Shown: positions 9,529 to 18,717, counted from the first letter of the stretch. The stretch is DNA of 64,000 nucleotides from Hymenobacter montanus (GCF_014699115.1 NZ_JACXAD010000021.1:1-64000), one strand, 5' to 3'. Notes: generated by a model not told the origin, from the letters alone. Made by a program: numbers and translations.

Positions 9529-9566
9529 GGCCAGGGGTGGTAGGAAAGTACCGGGCAGGATGCTTC

Positions 9567-10520
9567 TCACTTAAAATCTACCAACTCTACCTCAAAGCGA
9601 AGCACCGCGTTGGCCGGAATATCGGCCCCGGCGCCCCGCGGGCCGTAGGCCAAGGGCGAGGGAATAAGGAGGACGGCCTTGCTGCCCGCCGGTAGCATCG
9701 CGATGCCCTGGTCCCAGCCCGCAATAACCTGGCCCACGCCCAGCGGAAAGGAAATGGGCTCGTTGCCGTGCTTGGCCGAGGAGTCGAACTCTTTCCCGGT
9801 GGCCAGTAGCGTGCCCCGGTACAGCACGCGCACCGTTTGACCTTTTTTGGGCGGCAGGCCCTTGCCCGGCCGGGTGACGATGTAGTAGGTGCCGCCAGCT
9901 GTTTTTTTGGCTACCAGCTTATTCTTTTTTAGGTAAGCCTGAATCTGCGCATCATCCTTGGCGGTTTGGGCCACGGCCTGCGCCTGGGCTCGCTTGGTGT
10001 ACTCCGCCCGCAGCTTTTCCTGGCGAGCCGTCATTTCGGCCGTGGTGAGCAACTCGCGGGCGCTGGCCAGCACTACCAGCGCGTTGCCGCTCTTCCGAAG
10101 AAAAGGGGGAACCGGCTGGTGGAAGGTCTTAGCAAAAACCGTATCGGCCCGGAAGCGGAAGACGGCGCTGTCGCCGGGCAGGAGCAGCCCCAGGGCTTCT
10201 TCCATGCTCCCGGGTAAAGGCTGGGCGGGCAGGGCAACCGGCTGCGGTGTGGGCTGCATCTGCCGCGAGTTCATGATTACCGAATCGCGACTGGTGCGAA
10301 ACTCCATGAAAACCAGCAGCAGTTGCCCCGCCCGGCTGGCGTAGGGCGCATCCGTGGGGACCAGGGCCCGGGGCTGGTAGCGGGCCGTCGCATCTTTCCG
10401 AAACAAGCGATATTCGGTACCGCTGGGCAAACGGGAGAATTCGCTGCCCGACGTTTGCGCGTGGGCCGGTTGCCAAAGGGCCAGGAGCGCGGCAGCCGCG
10501 CCAAAAAGAAAGTTTCGCAT
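9567..10520 (-). CDS. FKBP-type peptidyl-prolyl isomerase, exported
   Basis: Predicted prolyl isomerase of the cell envelope. I chose the ATG at 10520 because a signal peptide follows directly (MRNFLFGAAAALLALWQPAHAQ); upstream codons in the frame are not family-like. The 317-residue protein has a degenerate FKBP-like N-terminal half and a standard FKBP domain in the last 110 residues (VRVLYRGTLLATGKEFDSS, GWDQGIAMLPAGSKAVLLIPS, YGPRGAG). A charged helical linker with AQAQAVAQTAKDD joins them. It is the third of three related genes in tandem on this strand. Confidence 0.85.
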   Translation of the reverse strand: MRNFLFGAAAALLALWQPAHAQTSGSEFSRLPSGTEYRLFRKDATARYQPRALVPTDAPYASRAGQLLLVFMEFRTSRDSVIMNSRQMQPTPQPVALPAQPLPGSMEEALGLLLPGDSAVFRFRADTVFAKTFHQPVPPFLRKSGNALVVLASARELLTTAEMTARQEKLRAEYTKRAQAQAVAQTAKDDAQIQAYLKKNKLVAKKTAGGTYYIVTRPGKGLPPKKGQTVRVLYRGTLLATGKEFDSSAKHGNEPISFPLGVGQVIAGWDQGIAMLPAGSKAVLLIPSPLAYGPRGAGADIPANAVLRFEVELVDFK

Positions 10521-10759
10521 TGAGGAGTAAGCAATAAGTAAGCCCGGTGCGCCGTGCGGCCGTGGCCTCAAAAACATGGTTATCAAAAATTATCCGGAAA
10601 ACTACCTGGGTAGCGCCCTGCCAAAGGCCGCTTACCTGGATTTACGGCCCGTTGCCCCTTCAGAAAATACGTAGCGCATCCCACTCCACGTATGCCGTGG
10701 CGCGAGATGCGCTAGATTACTTGGGCCCCGTTGCTGCCAGTCGCCGGTTCAGCCCCACC

Positions 10760-11356
10760 TTAGTTTACGTCGATAATTTCCACGTCGAACAGCAGTGCCG
10801 CGTCGGCAGGGATACCGGCCTGTTGAGGAAAGGGCCCGTAGGCCAAGCGCGAGGGGATAAGCAGCAGCTTGTGGTCGCCTTTGCGCATTAGCAAAAGCCC
10901 TTCGCTGAAGCCCGCAATTGCTCCGCTACCCGCCGTGAAAACGAGGCAGCCACACTCGGTACGCTTATCGGCTGAATTATCGAAAATGCTGCCCGCTGGG
11001 TAATTAGGGTTGCCCGGCGAAGCCGGGAATCCCGACGACTCCGGATGGGCGCCGTTGCTCAGAAACCGCCCGATGTACTTTATCTGCACCTGCTTGCCGG
11101 TGGTAACCTGCGGCCCTGAGCCCTCGGTGAGCGTAACCACATACAGGCCCGAGTTGGTGCGCATCGCCCTGCTCTGCAGGTTGTTGCGCCTCAGGTAGCT
11201 CTGAATGGTATCCTCATCAATGGCTTTCAGCTGGTCTTCGTGCTCGCGCAGGTTTTTCTGAGTAGTCGTGTCGCCGCAGCTCCACAGGGCCGGAGCCGCC
11301 AGCAGCAGGCCCAGCGCCAGCAGCAAATTGCGCGGACCAAGCAAAAGGTTTTTCAT
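10760..11356 (-). CDS. FKBP-type peptidyl-prolyl isomerase lipoprotein
   Basis: A 198-residue lipoprotein with a lipobox around ALWSC and one FKBP domain. The start at 11356 places the signal sequence correctly (MKNLLLGPRN). The domain carries an unusual insertion between KYIGRFLS and SIFDNS, including PESSGFPASPGNP and a CGC motif, so the active-site loop differs from its neighbours. The C-terminal LIPSRLAYG and LLFDVEIIDV are typical. Membrane attachment suggests folding of periplasmic or surface proteins; the substrate is unknown. Confidence 0.82.
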   Translation of the reverse strand: MKNLLLGPRNLLLALGLLLAAPALWSCGDTTTQKNLREHEDQLKAIDEDTIQSYLRRNNLQSRAMRTNSGLYVVTLTEGSGPQVTTGKQVQIKYIGRFLSNGAHPESSGFPASPGNPNYPAGSIFDNSADKRTECGCLVFTAGSGAIAGFSEGLLLMRKGDHKLLLIPSRLAYGPFPQQAGIPADAALLFDVEIIDVN

Positions 11357-11446
11357 GGCGAAGAGGAATAAAGAAATTCCGACCAACGGGCAGAACCAGG
11401 CAATTGTGCCGCCCCGCCCGTTGGCCAGAGTTAATAGCAGGTAAGC

Positions 11447-12496
11447 CTATTGAATGTTAACCAGCTCCACTTCGAAGCGCAGGGGGGAGTCGGCCGGAAT
11501 GTCGGTTCCCGCGCCCCGCGAGCCATAAGCCAGCGACGAAGGAATGAGCAGAATGGCCTTGCTGCCCTTGTTGAGCAGGGAGATGCCTTCGTCCCAACCC
11601 GGAATCACGGCTCCTTGGCCAATTGGGAACTCAATCGGCTTGCCGGTTTTCTCGGAGGAGTCGAACAGCTTGCCGCTGAGCAGCGTGCCGATGTAGTTCA
11701 CGCTCACCGTCTGGCCGGGCTTAGGGGTTGGCCCGGTGCCGGGCTTCAGCACTTGATAGTAGATGCCCGAAGGGGTCTTCTGCACCGTCAGGTTATTTTT
11801 CTTGGCGTATTCCTGCAAAATAGCGTCGTCCTTCTTCAACTGAGCCTGGACGGCGGGCGTGGCCAGCATTTTGGCTTGCTCTGCTTTCTGAGCCTGCATC
11901 TGCTTCGCGTATTCGGGCGAGGCCATGCGCTGCTTCATTTGGGCGGCCATGGCGCGTTTTTGCAGCTCGGGCTGCATGGCTTGCGCTTCGGCTTGGGTGA
12001 TGAGCTTATTGGTAGTGGCCACGTACATCATCACGACGTTGCCCCCTCTTTTCAGGAAGGGCGGCACGGGCTGGCCCGACTTAGGCTTGATAAGCGAGTC
12101 GACCTGAAAGCGGAACACGCCGCTGTCGCCGGGCTGAAGCAGGGACAGAGCCTCGTCGGGCATGCCTTTTTGCTTGAGCTCTTGCAGGGGCAAGGGCACC
12201 GGCAGACCTACATCGCGGCGGGTATTCTGCAGCACCGAGTCCTTGCCGGTGCGGTACTCCATGTGGCCCAGCAGGAACTTGCCAACCCGGTCCTTATACG
12301 TCGGGTCGCCGGTGGCGGCAAGCTCGCGCCGCTCATACTTGTCGCCAACTTTCTTAAAGATCTTGTACTCGATACCGGACTTGGTTTTGGCATAAGCGCC
12401 GCCGTCTGTGTCTTTGTTACAGGCCGTGAGCGAAGCGAAGCCCAGCAGGCCGGCCGCCAGGGCCAGCTGCCGCGCGGAGCGGGAGGAAAAACGCAT
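11447..12496 (-). CDS. FKBP-type peptidyl-prolyl isomerase lipoprotein, two-domain
   Basis: A 349-residue lipoprotein (lipobox LTAC near residue 26). Residues 35-160 form a degenerate FKBP-like domain, residues 165-235 a Gln/Ala/Lys-rich helical, probably coiled-coil, linker, and residues 240-349 a complete FKBP domain (VNYIGTLLSGKLFDSS, GWDEGISLLNKGSKAILLIPS, YGSRGAG). It is the same architecture as the gene at 9567-10520, so the two are paralogues. The closest known role in this phylum is that of lipoprotein isomerases such as GldI; that link is inference. Confidence 0.85.
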   Translation of the reverse strand: MRFSSRSARQLALAAGLLGFASLTACNKDTDGGAYAKTKSGIEYKIFKKVGDKYERRELAATGDPTYKDRVGKFLLGHMEYRTGKDSVLQNTRRDVGLPVPLPLQELKQKGMPDEALSLLQPGDSGVFRFQVDSLIKPKSGQPVPPFLKRGGNVVMMYVATTNKLITQAEAQAMQPELQKRAMAAQMKQRMASPEYAKQMQAQKAEQAKMLATPAVQAQLKKDDAILQEYAKKNNLTVQKTPSGIYYQVLKPGTGPTPKPGQTVSVNYIGTLLSGKLFDSSEKTGKPIEFPIGQGAVIPGWDEGISLLNKGSKAILLIPSSLAYGSRGAGTDIPADSPLRFEVELVNIQ

Positions 12497-12534
12497 GAAA
12501 ATAAAAGAAGTGAAGAATCAGAAACGGTTCAAAG

Positions 12535-13581
12535 TTACGCCAGCGGCGGGGCTACAGCGGCGGGCATGCCCGTTAATTGCTCTTTGTACTCGGGCAGGAT
12601 GCTCAGGAAGCGCTCCACCGTTGCATCCAGCGGCTCGTAGCTAACGCCACCGGACGCGTTGTGGTGCCCCCCACCGTCGAAATGGCGCCGTGAGAAGTCG
12701 CTGACGGAGAAGTTGCCAACCGAGCGAAAGGAAATTTTGACGGCCACGCCACGGTCGATGAAAACGGCCGCGAAAACGATGCCTTCGATGCTCAGCGCGT
12801 AGTTAACCAAGCCCTCGGTGTCGCCGGTCTTGCTCTCGTACTGGCGCAGCTCGTCCTGCGTGATGGCAATGTAGGCGGTGTTGAACTCGCGGTTGACCAC
12901 CAGCTTATCTTTCAGAATAAAGCCCAGGAAGCGAAGGCGGATTTCGGAGTGCGAGTCGTAAATGCGGCGGTGCACCGACGACAGATCGATGTTGACTTTC
13001 AGCAGCTCGGCGATGATAAGGTGCACGTTGCGCGAGGTGCTGGGGTGTCGGAACGAGCCCGTATCGGTCATGATGCCCGCGTAGAGGGCTTCGCCGATGC
13101 CTTTGGTGATGAGGTCCTGGTCGCCCAGGTCCCGAATAATTTCGAAAATCAGCTCGGCCGTAGCGGCGGCGCTGGGGGTCGAGAAAACGATGTCGGCAAA
13201 ATTCTCGGGCTGCTGGTGGTGGTCGACGAGGACCTTGGTGCCCGAGGCTTGACGCACGTACTCGCCCAGCTCGTTGATGCGGCCCAGACAGCTAAAGTCC
13301 AGGCAGCAGATGACCTCGGCCCGGTTCACGAGGTCGCGTACCTGCCGGTCGTTCTGGCGGCGGTCGTACACGACCACTTCATCGTTGCCTTCCATCCAAT
13401 TGAGAAAGGCGGGGTAGTCGGAAGGAGTAACCACCGTCACGTGGTGGCCTTTCTGCTTAAGGTAACCAGCCCAGGCCAGCGAGGAGCCCAGCGCATCGGC
13501 ATCGGGCTTGTGGTGGGTGGTGATGACAACCTGCTTGGGTTGCGCAAGCAGTGCCCGCAGGGCGGAAATGGAAGTGGACAT
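12535..13581 (-). CDS. nrnA: DHH/DHHA1 phosphoesterase, NrnA-like
   Basis: Probable nanoRNase/pAp phosphatase that degrades 2-5 nt RNA and 3'-phosphoadenosine 5'-phosphate. The DHH domain shows HKPDADALGSS near residue 24 and LVDHHQQPENF near 120; the DHHA1 domain ends with FDGGGHHNASGG near 315-325. The 348-residue length fits NrnA. I chose the ATG at 13581; the frame also has a TTG two codons earlier. Confidence 0.88.
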   Translation of the reverse strand: MSTSISALRALLAQPKQVVITTHHKPDADALGSSLAWAGYLKQKGHHVTVVTPSDYPAFLNWMEGNDEVVVYDRRQNDRQVRDLVNRAEVICCLDFSCLGRINELGEYVRQASGTKVLVDHHQQPENFADIVFSTPSAAATAELIFEIIRDLGDQDLITKGIGEALYAGIMTDTGSFRHPSTSRNVHLIIAELLKVNIDLSSVHRRIYDSHSEIRLRFLGFILKDKLVVNREFNTAYIAITQDELRQYESKTGDTEGLVNYALSIEGIVFAAVFIDRGVAVKISFRSVGNFSVSDFSRRHFDGGGHHNASGGVSYEPLDATVERFLSILPEYKEQLTGMPAAVAPPLA

Positions 13582-14117
13582 CGACAACGTGAAAGGCCCG
13601 GAAAAGAACTAAGGGCCGGTGGGTTACGAATAAGAGCGGGGGGCAAAAGTCGGAAGAAATCTTTTCTTAACAGCCGGTCCCCCCCGGAAGGTTCGGCCAA
13701 GCTTGTCGAACAAACCAGCAAACCCAGTGCGTAAAAGCGTCGTTTTTCTGCCTAATTACCCGCTTCTCCACAGTAAAAATAAAGACGCAGTTTTTGGGGT
13801 TGGATAGATCAATATGGGGCGCAAATTAGCCCGACAGTACGACGGGAACGCTCATTAGTAGACTTCGCTCAGTTTCGCTTCGGGTTTGCGCAGGCCTGGA
13901 GCCATGCTTCCCGGCTCAGCTATAGCTGGGTTGCGGCTCATACGTGGGGCGGAGCGATAAAATTCCAAGACGAGGCTACCTTCTAACATTGCTTCGGAAG
14001 GAAGTTTACCTCCCAATGGCAAGCGGGCCGGATGAGCCCCGGCCCGCTTGGTTGGGTACCGGCCGGGGATTTGGTAGTTTTGTCGCTTCATTCTCTCATT
14101 TTCATTCGAACTCCCCA
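13582..14117. other. Intergenic stretch between nrnA and ndk
   Basis: About 530 bases. I see no convincing gene. The only recognised signal is the ndk promoter at 14052-14082. Confidence 0.5.
14052..14082 (+). promoter_or_regulatory. Promoter of ndk (TTG-N20-TAnnTTTG)
   Basis: TTG at 14052-14054, a 20-base spacer and TAGTTTTG at 14075-14082 match the Bacteroidota housekeeping promoter at both elements. The ndk ATG follows 35 bases later. Confidence 0.65.
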
Positions 14118-14528
14118 ATGGCCACCAACCGCACATTTACGATGATTAAGCCCGACGCCGTCCAGGAAAACCACATTGGTGGCATCCTGCACATGATGGA
14201 AGAAGGCGGTTTTCGCATCGTAGAGCTCCAGAAACTCCTGCTCACGCCCGAGCGCGCCGGCCAGTTCTACGCCGTGCACGCCGAGCGCCCCTTCTACAAC
14301 GACCTGGTGAAATATATGTCGAGCGGCCCCATCGTGGCGGCCGTGCTGGAAAAGGACAACGCCGTGGCCGACTTCCGCACGCTTATTGGAGCTACTAACC
14401 CCGCCCAAGCAGCGGAGGGCACCATCCGGAAGAAATACGCCAAGAGCATCGAAGCCAACGCGGTGCACGGCTCAGATTCCGACGAGAACGCCCAAATTGA
14501 GGCCGATTTCTTCTTTGGCTCGAAGTAA
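14118..14528 (+). CDS. ndk: Nucleoside diphosphate kinase
   Basis: Transfers the gamma phosphate of ATP to other (d)NDPs through a phospho-histidine, supplying nucleotide precursors. The 136-residue product has RTFTMIKPDAV at the N-terminus, SSGPIVAAVLE in the middle, and the active-site segment NAVHGSDS near residue 115. The open frame extends further upstream, but the ATG at 14118 gives the family N-terminus and lies behind a good promoter. It stands alone and ends at a terminator. Confidence 0.95.
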   Translation: MATNRTFTMIKPDAVQENHIGGILHMMEEGGFRIVELQKLLLTPERAGQFYAVHAERPFYNDLVKYMSSGPIVAAVLEKDNAVADFRTLIGATNPAQAAEGTIRKKYAKSIEANAVHGSDSDENAQIEADFFFGSK

Positions 14529-14623
14529 TTGAAGTAAGAAGCTGTGGGTTAGCAGTACTGATCAATGGTGTTGGTACCTCTGTCACTTCTGCTATACAGC
14601 TGACTAGCAGCTAGTAAAATAAG

Positions 14624-14654
14624 AAGCCCGGTCTGCGATGTGCGGGCCGGGCTT
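14624..14654 (+). terminator. Terminator after ndk
   Basis: AAGCCCGG at 14624-14631 pairs with CCGGGCTT at 14647-14654, followed by TTG and a short T run. The loop is 15 bases and can pair partly. Confidence 0.6.
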
Positions 14655-14886
14655 TTGCGTTGTGCCAAAAGCAGACTTTTTTTGTACCAAATTTGTGCTG
14701 TCGAGCTTGTAAATTGCAGGGCAAGCCAACGAAATCGTCTGGTAACCAGGAACTAATAAGCGACGTGAGTAAGTATTTAAATGCTAGTCGTGCCGGCCAG
14801 TCTGGGCTAGTGAGTGGCAATTGGTTGGTTCGCTACTGCCTTCCCAGAGTCTCACGAACTCTGGATTGATGACCAGCTTAGTCTCT

Positions 14887-14931
14887 CTCAAGCCCAAGAG
14901 CCCCGCAACCTGCGGGGCTCTTGGGCTTGAG
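14887..14931. terminator. Perfect 21-bp hairpin, terminator of the nucleoside permease gene
   Basis: Arms 14887-14907 and 14911-14931 are exact complements around a 3-base loop. It lies 25 bases beyond the stop of the minus-strand permease gene and between convergent units. Confidence 0.65.
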
Positions 14932-14956
14932 GCGTAGAGAGCTCAGCGCAATGGTT

Positions 14957-16240
14957 TTAAGCCTGTCCCACCGAAAGAAGCGGATCAGGTTGGGCTTCTT
15001 CCGTTGCCTGGGGGGTGTGCTTGTGTTTGAAAATGATAACGAAAAGTACCGCTATTACCAGCGCGTAGGCGGCAAATGTTAGCCAGATGCCGTGCCAGTC
15101 CTTGGTGTTATCGGCATAGGTAAAATACTTCTGGATAATGATGCCACTCAGCGAACTACCCAAAACGGCCCCAAAGCCATTGGTCATCATCATAAACAAG
15201 CCCTGCGCGCTGGCCCGAATGGCTGGCTCCGTCTGAGTTTCGACAAACAAGGAGCCCGAGATGTTGAAAAAGTCGAACGCCATGCCGTACACAATGCACG
15301 ACAGGATAATCATCCACAGGCCGCTACCGGGGTCGCCGTAGGCAAACAGGCCAAAGCGCAAAACCCAGGCCAGCATACTGAAAAGCATTACCTGCTTGAT
15401 ACCAAATCGCTTAAGAAAGAAGGGGATAGCCAGAATAAACAGGGTTTCGGAAATCTGAGAAATGGACATGATAATGGCCGGATACTTAACGGCTATCGTG
15501 TCCTGGTAAAGGGGGGACGCGGCAAAGTCGTGGAGAAAGGTATCCCCATAAGCATTGGTCAATTGCAGGGCTGCCCCCAACAGCAAAGTGAAAACGAAAA
15601 ACATCGCCATTTTCGGGCTTTTGAACAGGGTAAACGACTTAAGTCCCAGGGCATCGGTCAGGGTTTTACTGGGCATTGTGCCTAGCTGAGGTGGGCACTT
15701 GGGCAGCGTGAAAGAATACAGGCCTAACAGGAAGGCCGCGCCGCCCGCTACATAGAATTGCTTAGCGGAAGTCTCGATGTGCAAGAGGCTAACGGTCCAG
15801 AGCGCGACAATAAACCCAATGGTCCCCCACACCCGGATGGGCGGGTATTCTTTCAGCACGTCCCGCCCTTCCTGTTTAAGAACCGAATAGGAAACGGCAA
15901 TGGACAAGGCCAGCGTGGGCATGTAGAAGATCATGTTGAGCAGCATCACCCAAAACATGACGGAAGGACTATCAACCAAGGGCACCATACACAGTACGAG
16001 GCCCCCCAGAATGTGCAGGATGCCGTACAGCTTTTCCGCGTTCACCCACTTGTCAGCCACAATGCCCATCAGAGACGGCATAAAGATGGACGCAATGCCC
16101 ATAGTCGAAAATATAGCGCCAAACTGCGCGCCCGACCACTGCTTGGTTTGAAACCAGTAAGCCCCAATAGTTATCAACCACGAGCCCCAAATAAAGAATT
16201 GTAGGAAACTCATTACAGTGAGGCGCAACTTAGTATTCAT
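14957..16240 (-). CDS. Nucleoside:H+ symporter-like MFS permease
   Basis: A 427-residue inner-membrane transporter with about twelve helices. The sequence follows the NupG/XapB nucleoside-H+-symporter branch of the MFS: N-terminal MSFLQFFIWGSWLITIG, AFDFFNISGSLFVE near 320, and RASAQGLFMMMTNGFGAVLGS near 345. It probably imports nucleosides, fitting the tdk and ndk salvage genes nearby, though they are not in one operon. The C-terminal tail after the last helix is short and acidic. Confidence 0.82.
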   Translation of the reverse strand: MNTKLRLTVMSFLQFFIWGSWLITIGAYWFQTKQWSGAQFGAIFSTMGIASIFMPSLMGIVADKWVNAEKLYGILHILGGLVLCMVPLVDSPSVMFWVMLLNMIFYMPTLALSIAVSYSVLKQEGRDVLKEYPPIRVWGTIGFIVALWTVSLLHIETSAKQFYVAGGAAFLLGLYSFTLPKCPPQLGTMPSKTLTDALGLKSFTLFKSPKMAMFFVFTLLLGAALQLTNAYGDTFLHDFAASPLYQDTIAVKYPAIIMSISQISETLFILAIPFFLKRFGIKQVMLFSMLAWVLRFGLFAYGDPGSGLWMIILSCIVYGMAFDFFNISGSLFVETQTEPAIRASAQGLFMMMTNGFGAVLGSSLSGIIIQKYFTYADNTKDWHGIWLTFAAYALVIAVLFVIIFKHKHTPQATEEAQPDPLLSVGQA

Positions 16241-16419
16241 GTAGAGTCAGGAAAAGCAAGGTGGAATTTTGCTGAAAGATACGTGCCTTCCTGCCAGGAG
16301 TAGAAAAACCATGTTGAGAGGCTTCTTTTCCCATATTTGATTAGTCATGCTTCTTCCAGTGGGGTGGATCGTAATCCGCAGCTAATTGGTAAGGCCCTGC
16401 TTGCTATAGTATAACCAAA

Positions 16420-16460
16420 CAGAAAAAGCCCGGTCCACGTCGTGGACCGGGCTTTTTCTG
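16420..16460. terminator. Terminator of the superoxide dismutase gene
   Basis: A perfect 20-bp palindrome with arms 16420-16439 and 16441-16460, carrying A5 and T5 tracts inside the arms, so it can work on both strands. It lies 35 bases after the sod stop. Confidence 0.75.
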
Positions 16461-16494
16461 TACCAGTTTAGTGGCTGTGAAGCCGCCAGCATTC

Positions 16495-17109
16495 TTACAT
16501 AGGGGTGGCTTCGGTGAAGCGCCGGTTCACTTCGTCCCAGTTGATGAGGTTGAAGAAGGCGGCAATGTAGTCGGGCCGGCGGTTCTGGTATTTCAGGTAG
16601 TAAGCATGCTCCCACACATCGAGGCCGAGCACCGGAGTGCCTTTGCAGCCCGCGTCCGGCATCAGGGGGTTATCCTGGTTGGGCGTGGAGCAGATTTGCA
16701 CGGACCCGTCGGCCTGTTTGCACAGCCAGGCCCAGCCCGAGCCGAAGCGCGTAGTAGCCGCTTTGGTGAATTCCTCTTTGAATTTGTCGTAGCTGCCGAA
16801 GGTCGCCGTGATGGCGTCGCCAACCGGTCCCGTGGGCTGTCCGCCGCCGTTCGGCGATAAGATGGTCCACCAAAGCGAGTGGTTCCAGTGGCCGCCGCCG
16901 TTGTTACGCACGGCCGCGGGGGCCGAGGCTACGTTGTGGAGGATTTCTTCGAGCGACTGGTGTTCCAGCTCAGTGCCGGCGATGGCCGCGTTCAGATTCG
17001 TGACGTAGGCTTGGTGGTGCTTGGTGTGGTGAATTTCCTGGGTCTGCGCGTCAAACGTGGGCTCCAGCGCATCGTACGCGTACGGAAGTTTGGGGAGTTC
17101 GAAAGCCAT
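16495..17109 (-). CDS. sodA: Superoxide dismutase, Mn-type
   Basis: Converts superoxide to O2 and H2O2. Metal ligands are visible: His in IHHTKHH near 27, His in GGHWNHS near 75, and Asp and His in DVWEHAYY near 165-172. GGHWNHS and the NQDNPL segment near 145, where Mn enzymes carry the active-site Gln, favour manganese over iron; this is a sequence inference. The 204-residue length is normal. No signal peptide, so cytoplasmic. It is a single gene with its own terminator. Confidence 0.95.
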   Translation of the reverse strand: MAFELPKLPYAYDALEPTFDAQTQEIHHTKHHQAYVTNLNAAIAGTELEHQSLEEILHNVASAPAAVRNNGGGHWNHSLWWTILSPNGGGQPTGPVGDAITATFGSYDKFKEEFTKAATTRFGSGWAWLCKQADGSVQICSTPNQDNPLMPDAGCKGTPVLGLDVWEHAYYLKYQNRRPDYIAAFFNLINWDEVNRRFTEATPM

Positions 17110-17214
17110 AGCTAAAAAGTATGTGGATGGTGGATGGAATGAGAAAGCAGTACTAGTACGAAACAGCGGGTTGGATGAAGGAAGAGCGACACCCTCTGCG
17201 GCCCCAAAAGTATA

Positions 17215-17646
17215 TTAATTCCGTTTCAAATTGAAAAAGGTGCGCATTAGTGCGGCACAGGCGGCGGCTTGCACGCCCCCGCGCAACTGCGTGCGCGGGT
17301 GCAGCAACTGCCCGTACCGTCGAAACCCTGCTTTAGGCTCATCCGCACCGAACACAACTGCTTTTACTTGGGCCCAGTAGCTGGCCCCCGCGCACATCAC
17401 GCACGGCTCGATGGTGACGTATAGGGTGCAGTCGGCCAGGTACTTATTGCCCAGGTGATTGGCTGCCGCGGTCAGGGCCAGCATTTCGGCGTGGGCCGTC
17501 ACGTCGCGCAGCCGCTCGGTTTGGTTGTAGCCGCGGCCAATGATTTGCTTCTCAAATACAACGACAGCCCCAATGGGAATCTCATCAGCCGCCAAGGCTT
17601 TTTCGGCTTCCGCGAGGGCTTGGAGCATAAAATAGTCGTCGGTCAT
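17215..17646 (-). CDS. tadA: tRNA-specific adenosine deaminase / nucleoside deaminase
   Basis: Zinc deaminase that makes inosine at the wobble position of tRNA-Arg(ACG). The catalytic motif HAE is near residue 52 and the zinc ligands PCVMCAGA near 81-88, with IPIGAVVV near 23 as in TadA. At 143 residues it is slightly short of E. coli TadA. A related guanine or cytosine deaminase is possible, but the ACASY-like helix (CAGASYWAQVKAVVFGA) fits TadA. Confidence 0.85.
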   Translation of the reverse strand: MTDDYFMLQALAEAEKALAADEIPIGAVVVFEKQIIGRGYNQTERLRDVTAHAEMLALTAAANHLGNKYLADCTLYVTIEPCVMCAGASYWAQVKAVVFGADEPKAGFRRYGQLLHPRTQLRGGVQAAACAALMRTFFNLKRN

Positions 17647-17891
17647 GGATGGTCAGCGGGCTGGTGCCGTCGTTGCAAGCAGGCCCGGCGAAAGCAAGCA
17701 AAGTTCCGCATGAGTCACTCGTTTGCTCCAACAAGCCTTTAAAAAGGCGACAAACTTACGAGTAAGTAAAAGCTCCGGCTCGGGCAGAACCAACCCCGGA
17801 TTGACTTAACGTGCCGAACTGCTTAATGCAAGTCGCAGAACAGCCGCATAGCGGCGACCGGTTGGTAGAATAGGCAGCAGGCAGGGGGTAA

Positions 17892-17944
17892 AGCCGCGTA
17901 GCGGTGACAGAGCCGCCAGACGAGTCTGTCACCGCTACGCGGCT
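17892..17944. repeat. 20-bp inverted repeat, REP-like
   Basis: Arms 17892-17911 and 17925-17944 are perfect complements around 13 bases (core AGCCGCGTAGCGGTGACAGA). A degenerate copy of one arm (AGCCGCATAGCGGCGACCGG) is at about 17845-17864. The surrounding gap 17647-18096 has no gene that I can support. It resembles a dispersed intergenic repeat. Confidence 0.55.
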
Positions 17945-18096
17945 CTCATTCGGCCCGGGTGACCATTCTCTACGAACCTGCCGCCCTACCGGGTATGACC
18001 GCGATGCGGCTATTTCACAACTTGAATTGCTTAGACGACGGTTGCCGAGGCCATATGGGTTCCCCCTACTGGTCATTAGCCCGGCTGCCCACAGGC

Positions 18097-18645
18097 TTAC
18101 TTCAGCGTAATGGCATTCATCACGGCCAGGGCCGTGGGTTTCCACTGGGCCTGCTCCTCGGCCGGGGCCACGAAGGTAAAAACGTACAGCTGCTGGCCCT
18201 TAATGGCATACTGCACGGTCTGGTACCGCTTAATGGGCGCCAATTGGATGTTGCGCCGCTCATCCGTCACCGACGATACAAACTCGAAGTAGATAAAATC
18301 GCGCCCGTTCACCGTGCGGATGTCTTCCTTCAGAAAATCAACTTTCGTGTAAAGGCGCTGAATGCTGGACTTGTAAATTTTCAGCAACACGCCATAGTCC
18401 ATGCTCTCGAAGGTGGTAGGCCGCACGGCCACGCTGAAATCCACGCGCCCGCTGGGGTTGGTGTACACGGCCAGCGGCCTGCGCGGCGAGGGGTATTTTG
18501 CCGCGATGCCATCGTCAGGCAGGGCCGTGAAGCCTGCTGGCACCCCCACCGCGAGCCCCGTGCCGAGCTTGACAGTGGTGAGCCTGGGAGTAGGAGCAAA
18601 GGCCGTAAGCCCAAGGAACAGCAGCAGAAACGAGGCAATTTTCAT
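18097..18645 (-). CDS. Exported protein of unknown function
   Basis: I recognise no family with certainty. The ATG at 18645 starts a clear signal peptide (MKIASFLLLFLGLTAFAPTPR). The mature part of about 165 residues is beta-rich, with VPAGFTALPDDG near 35 and RDFIYFEFVSSVTDERRNIQ near 115, and resembles small periplasmic PsbP/DcrB-like proteins only in pattern. It follows a second small exported gene on the same strand with a hairpin between, so the two are probably separate transcripts. Confidence 0.65.
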   Translation of the reverse strand: MKIASFLLLFLGLTAFAPTPRLTTVKLGTGLAVGVPAGFTALPDDGIAAKYPSPRRPLAVYTNPSGRVDFSVAVRPTTFESMDYGVLLKIYKSSIQRLYTKVDFLKEDIRTVNGRDFIYFEFVSSVTDERRNIQLAPIKRYQTVQYAIKGQQLYVFTFVAPAEEQAQWKPTALAVMNAITLK

Positions 18646-18676
18646 AGCAGGCAGAACGATGAGGGGGCTAAAAGTA

Positions 18677-18702
18677 GTGCCACGACTTTGGGGTCGTGGC
18701 AC
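18677..18702 (-). terminator. Terminator after the small exported protein gene
   Basis: GTGCCACGAC at 18677-18686 pairs with 18693-18702. On the minus strand the stem is followed by TACTTTT. Confidence 0.6.
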
Positions 18703-18717
18703 GGCCGGGAAAGCTTG

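Noticed and set aside
11450..12640. 396-codon plus-strand open frame across the FKBP lipoprotein gene
   Set aside because: Antisense shadow of a well-supported FKBP gene; translation is His/Leu/Gly-rich without motifs.
17205..17212. TACTTTTG on the minus strand as promoter of sodA
   Set aside because: It lies downstream (3') of neither a suitable spacing nor the sodA start; it sits about 100 bases from the ATG without a -33 element, so I do not list it.
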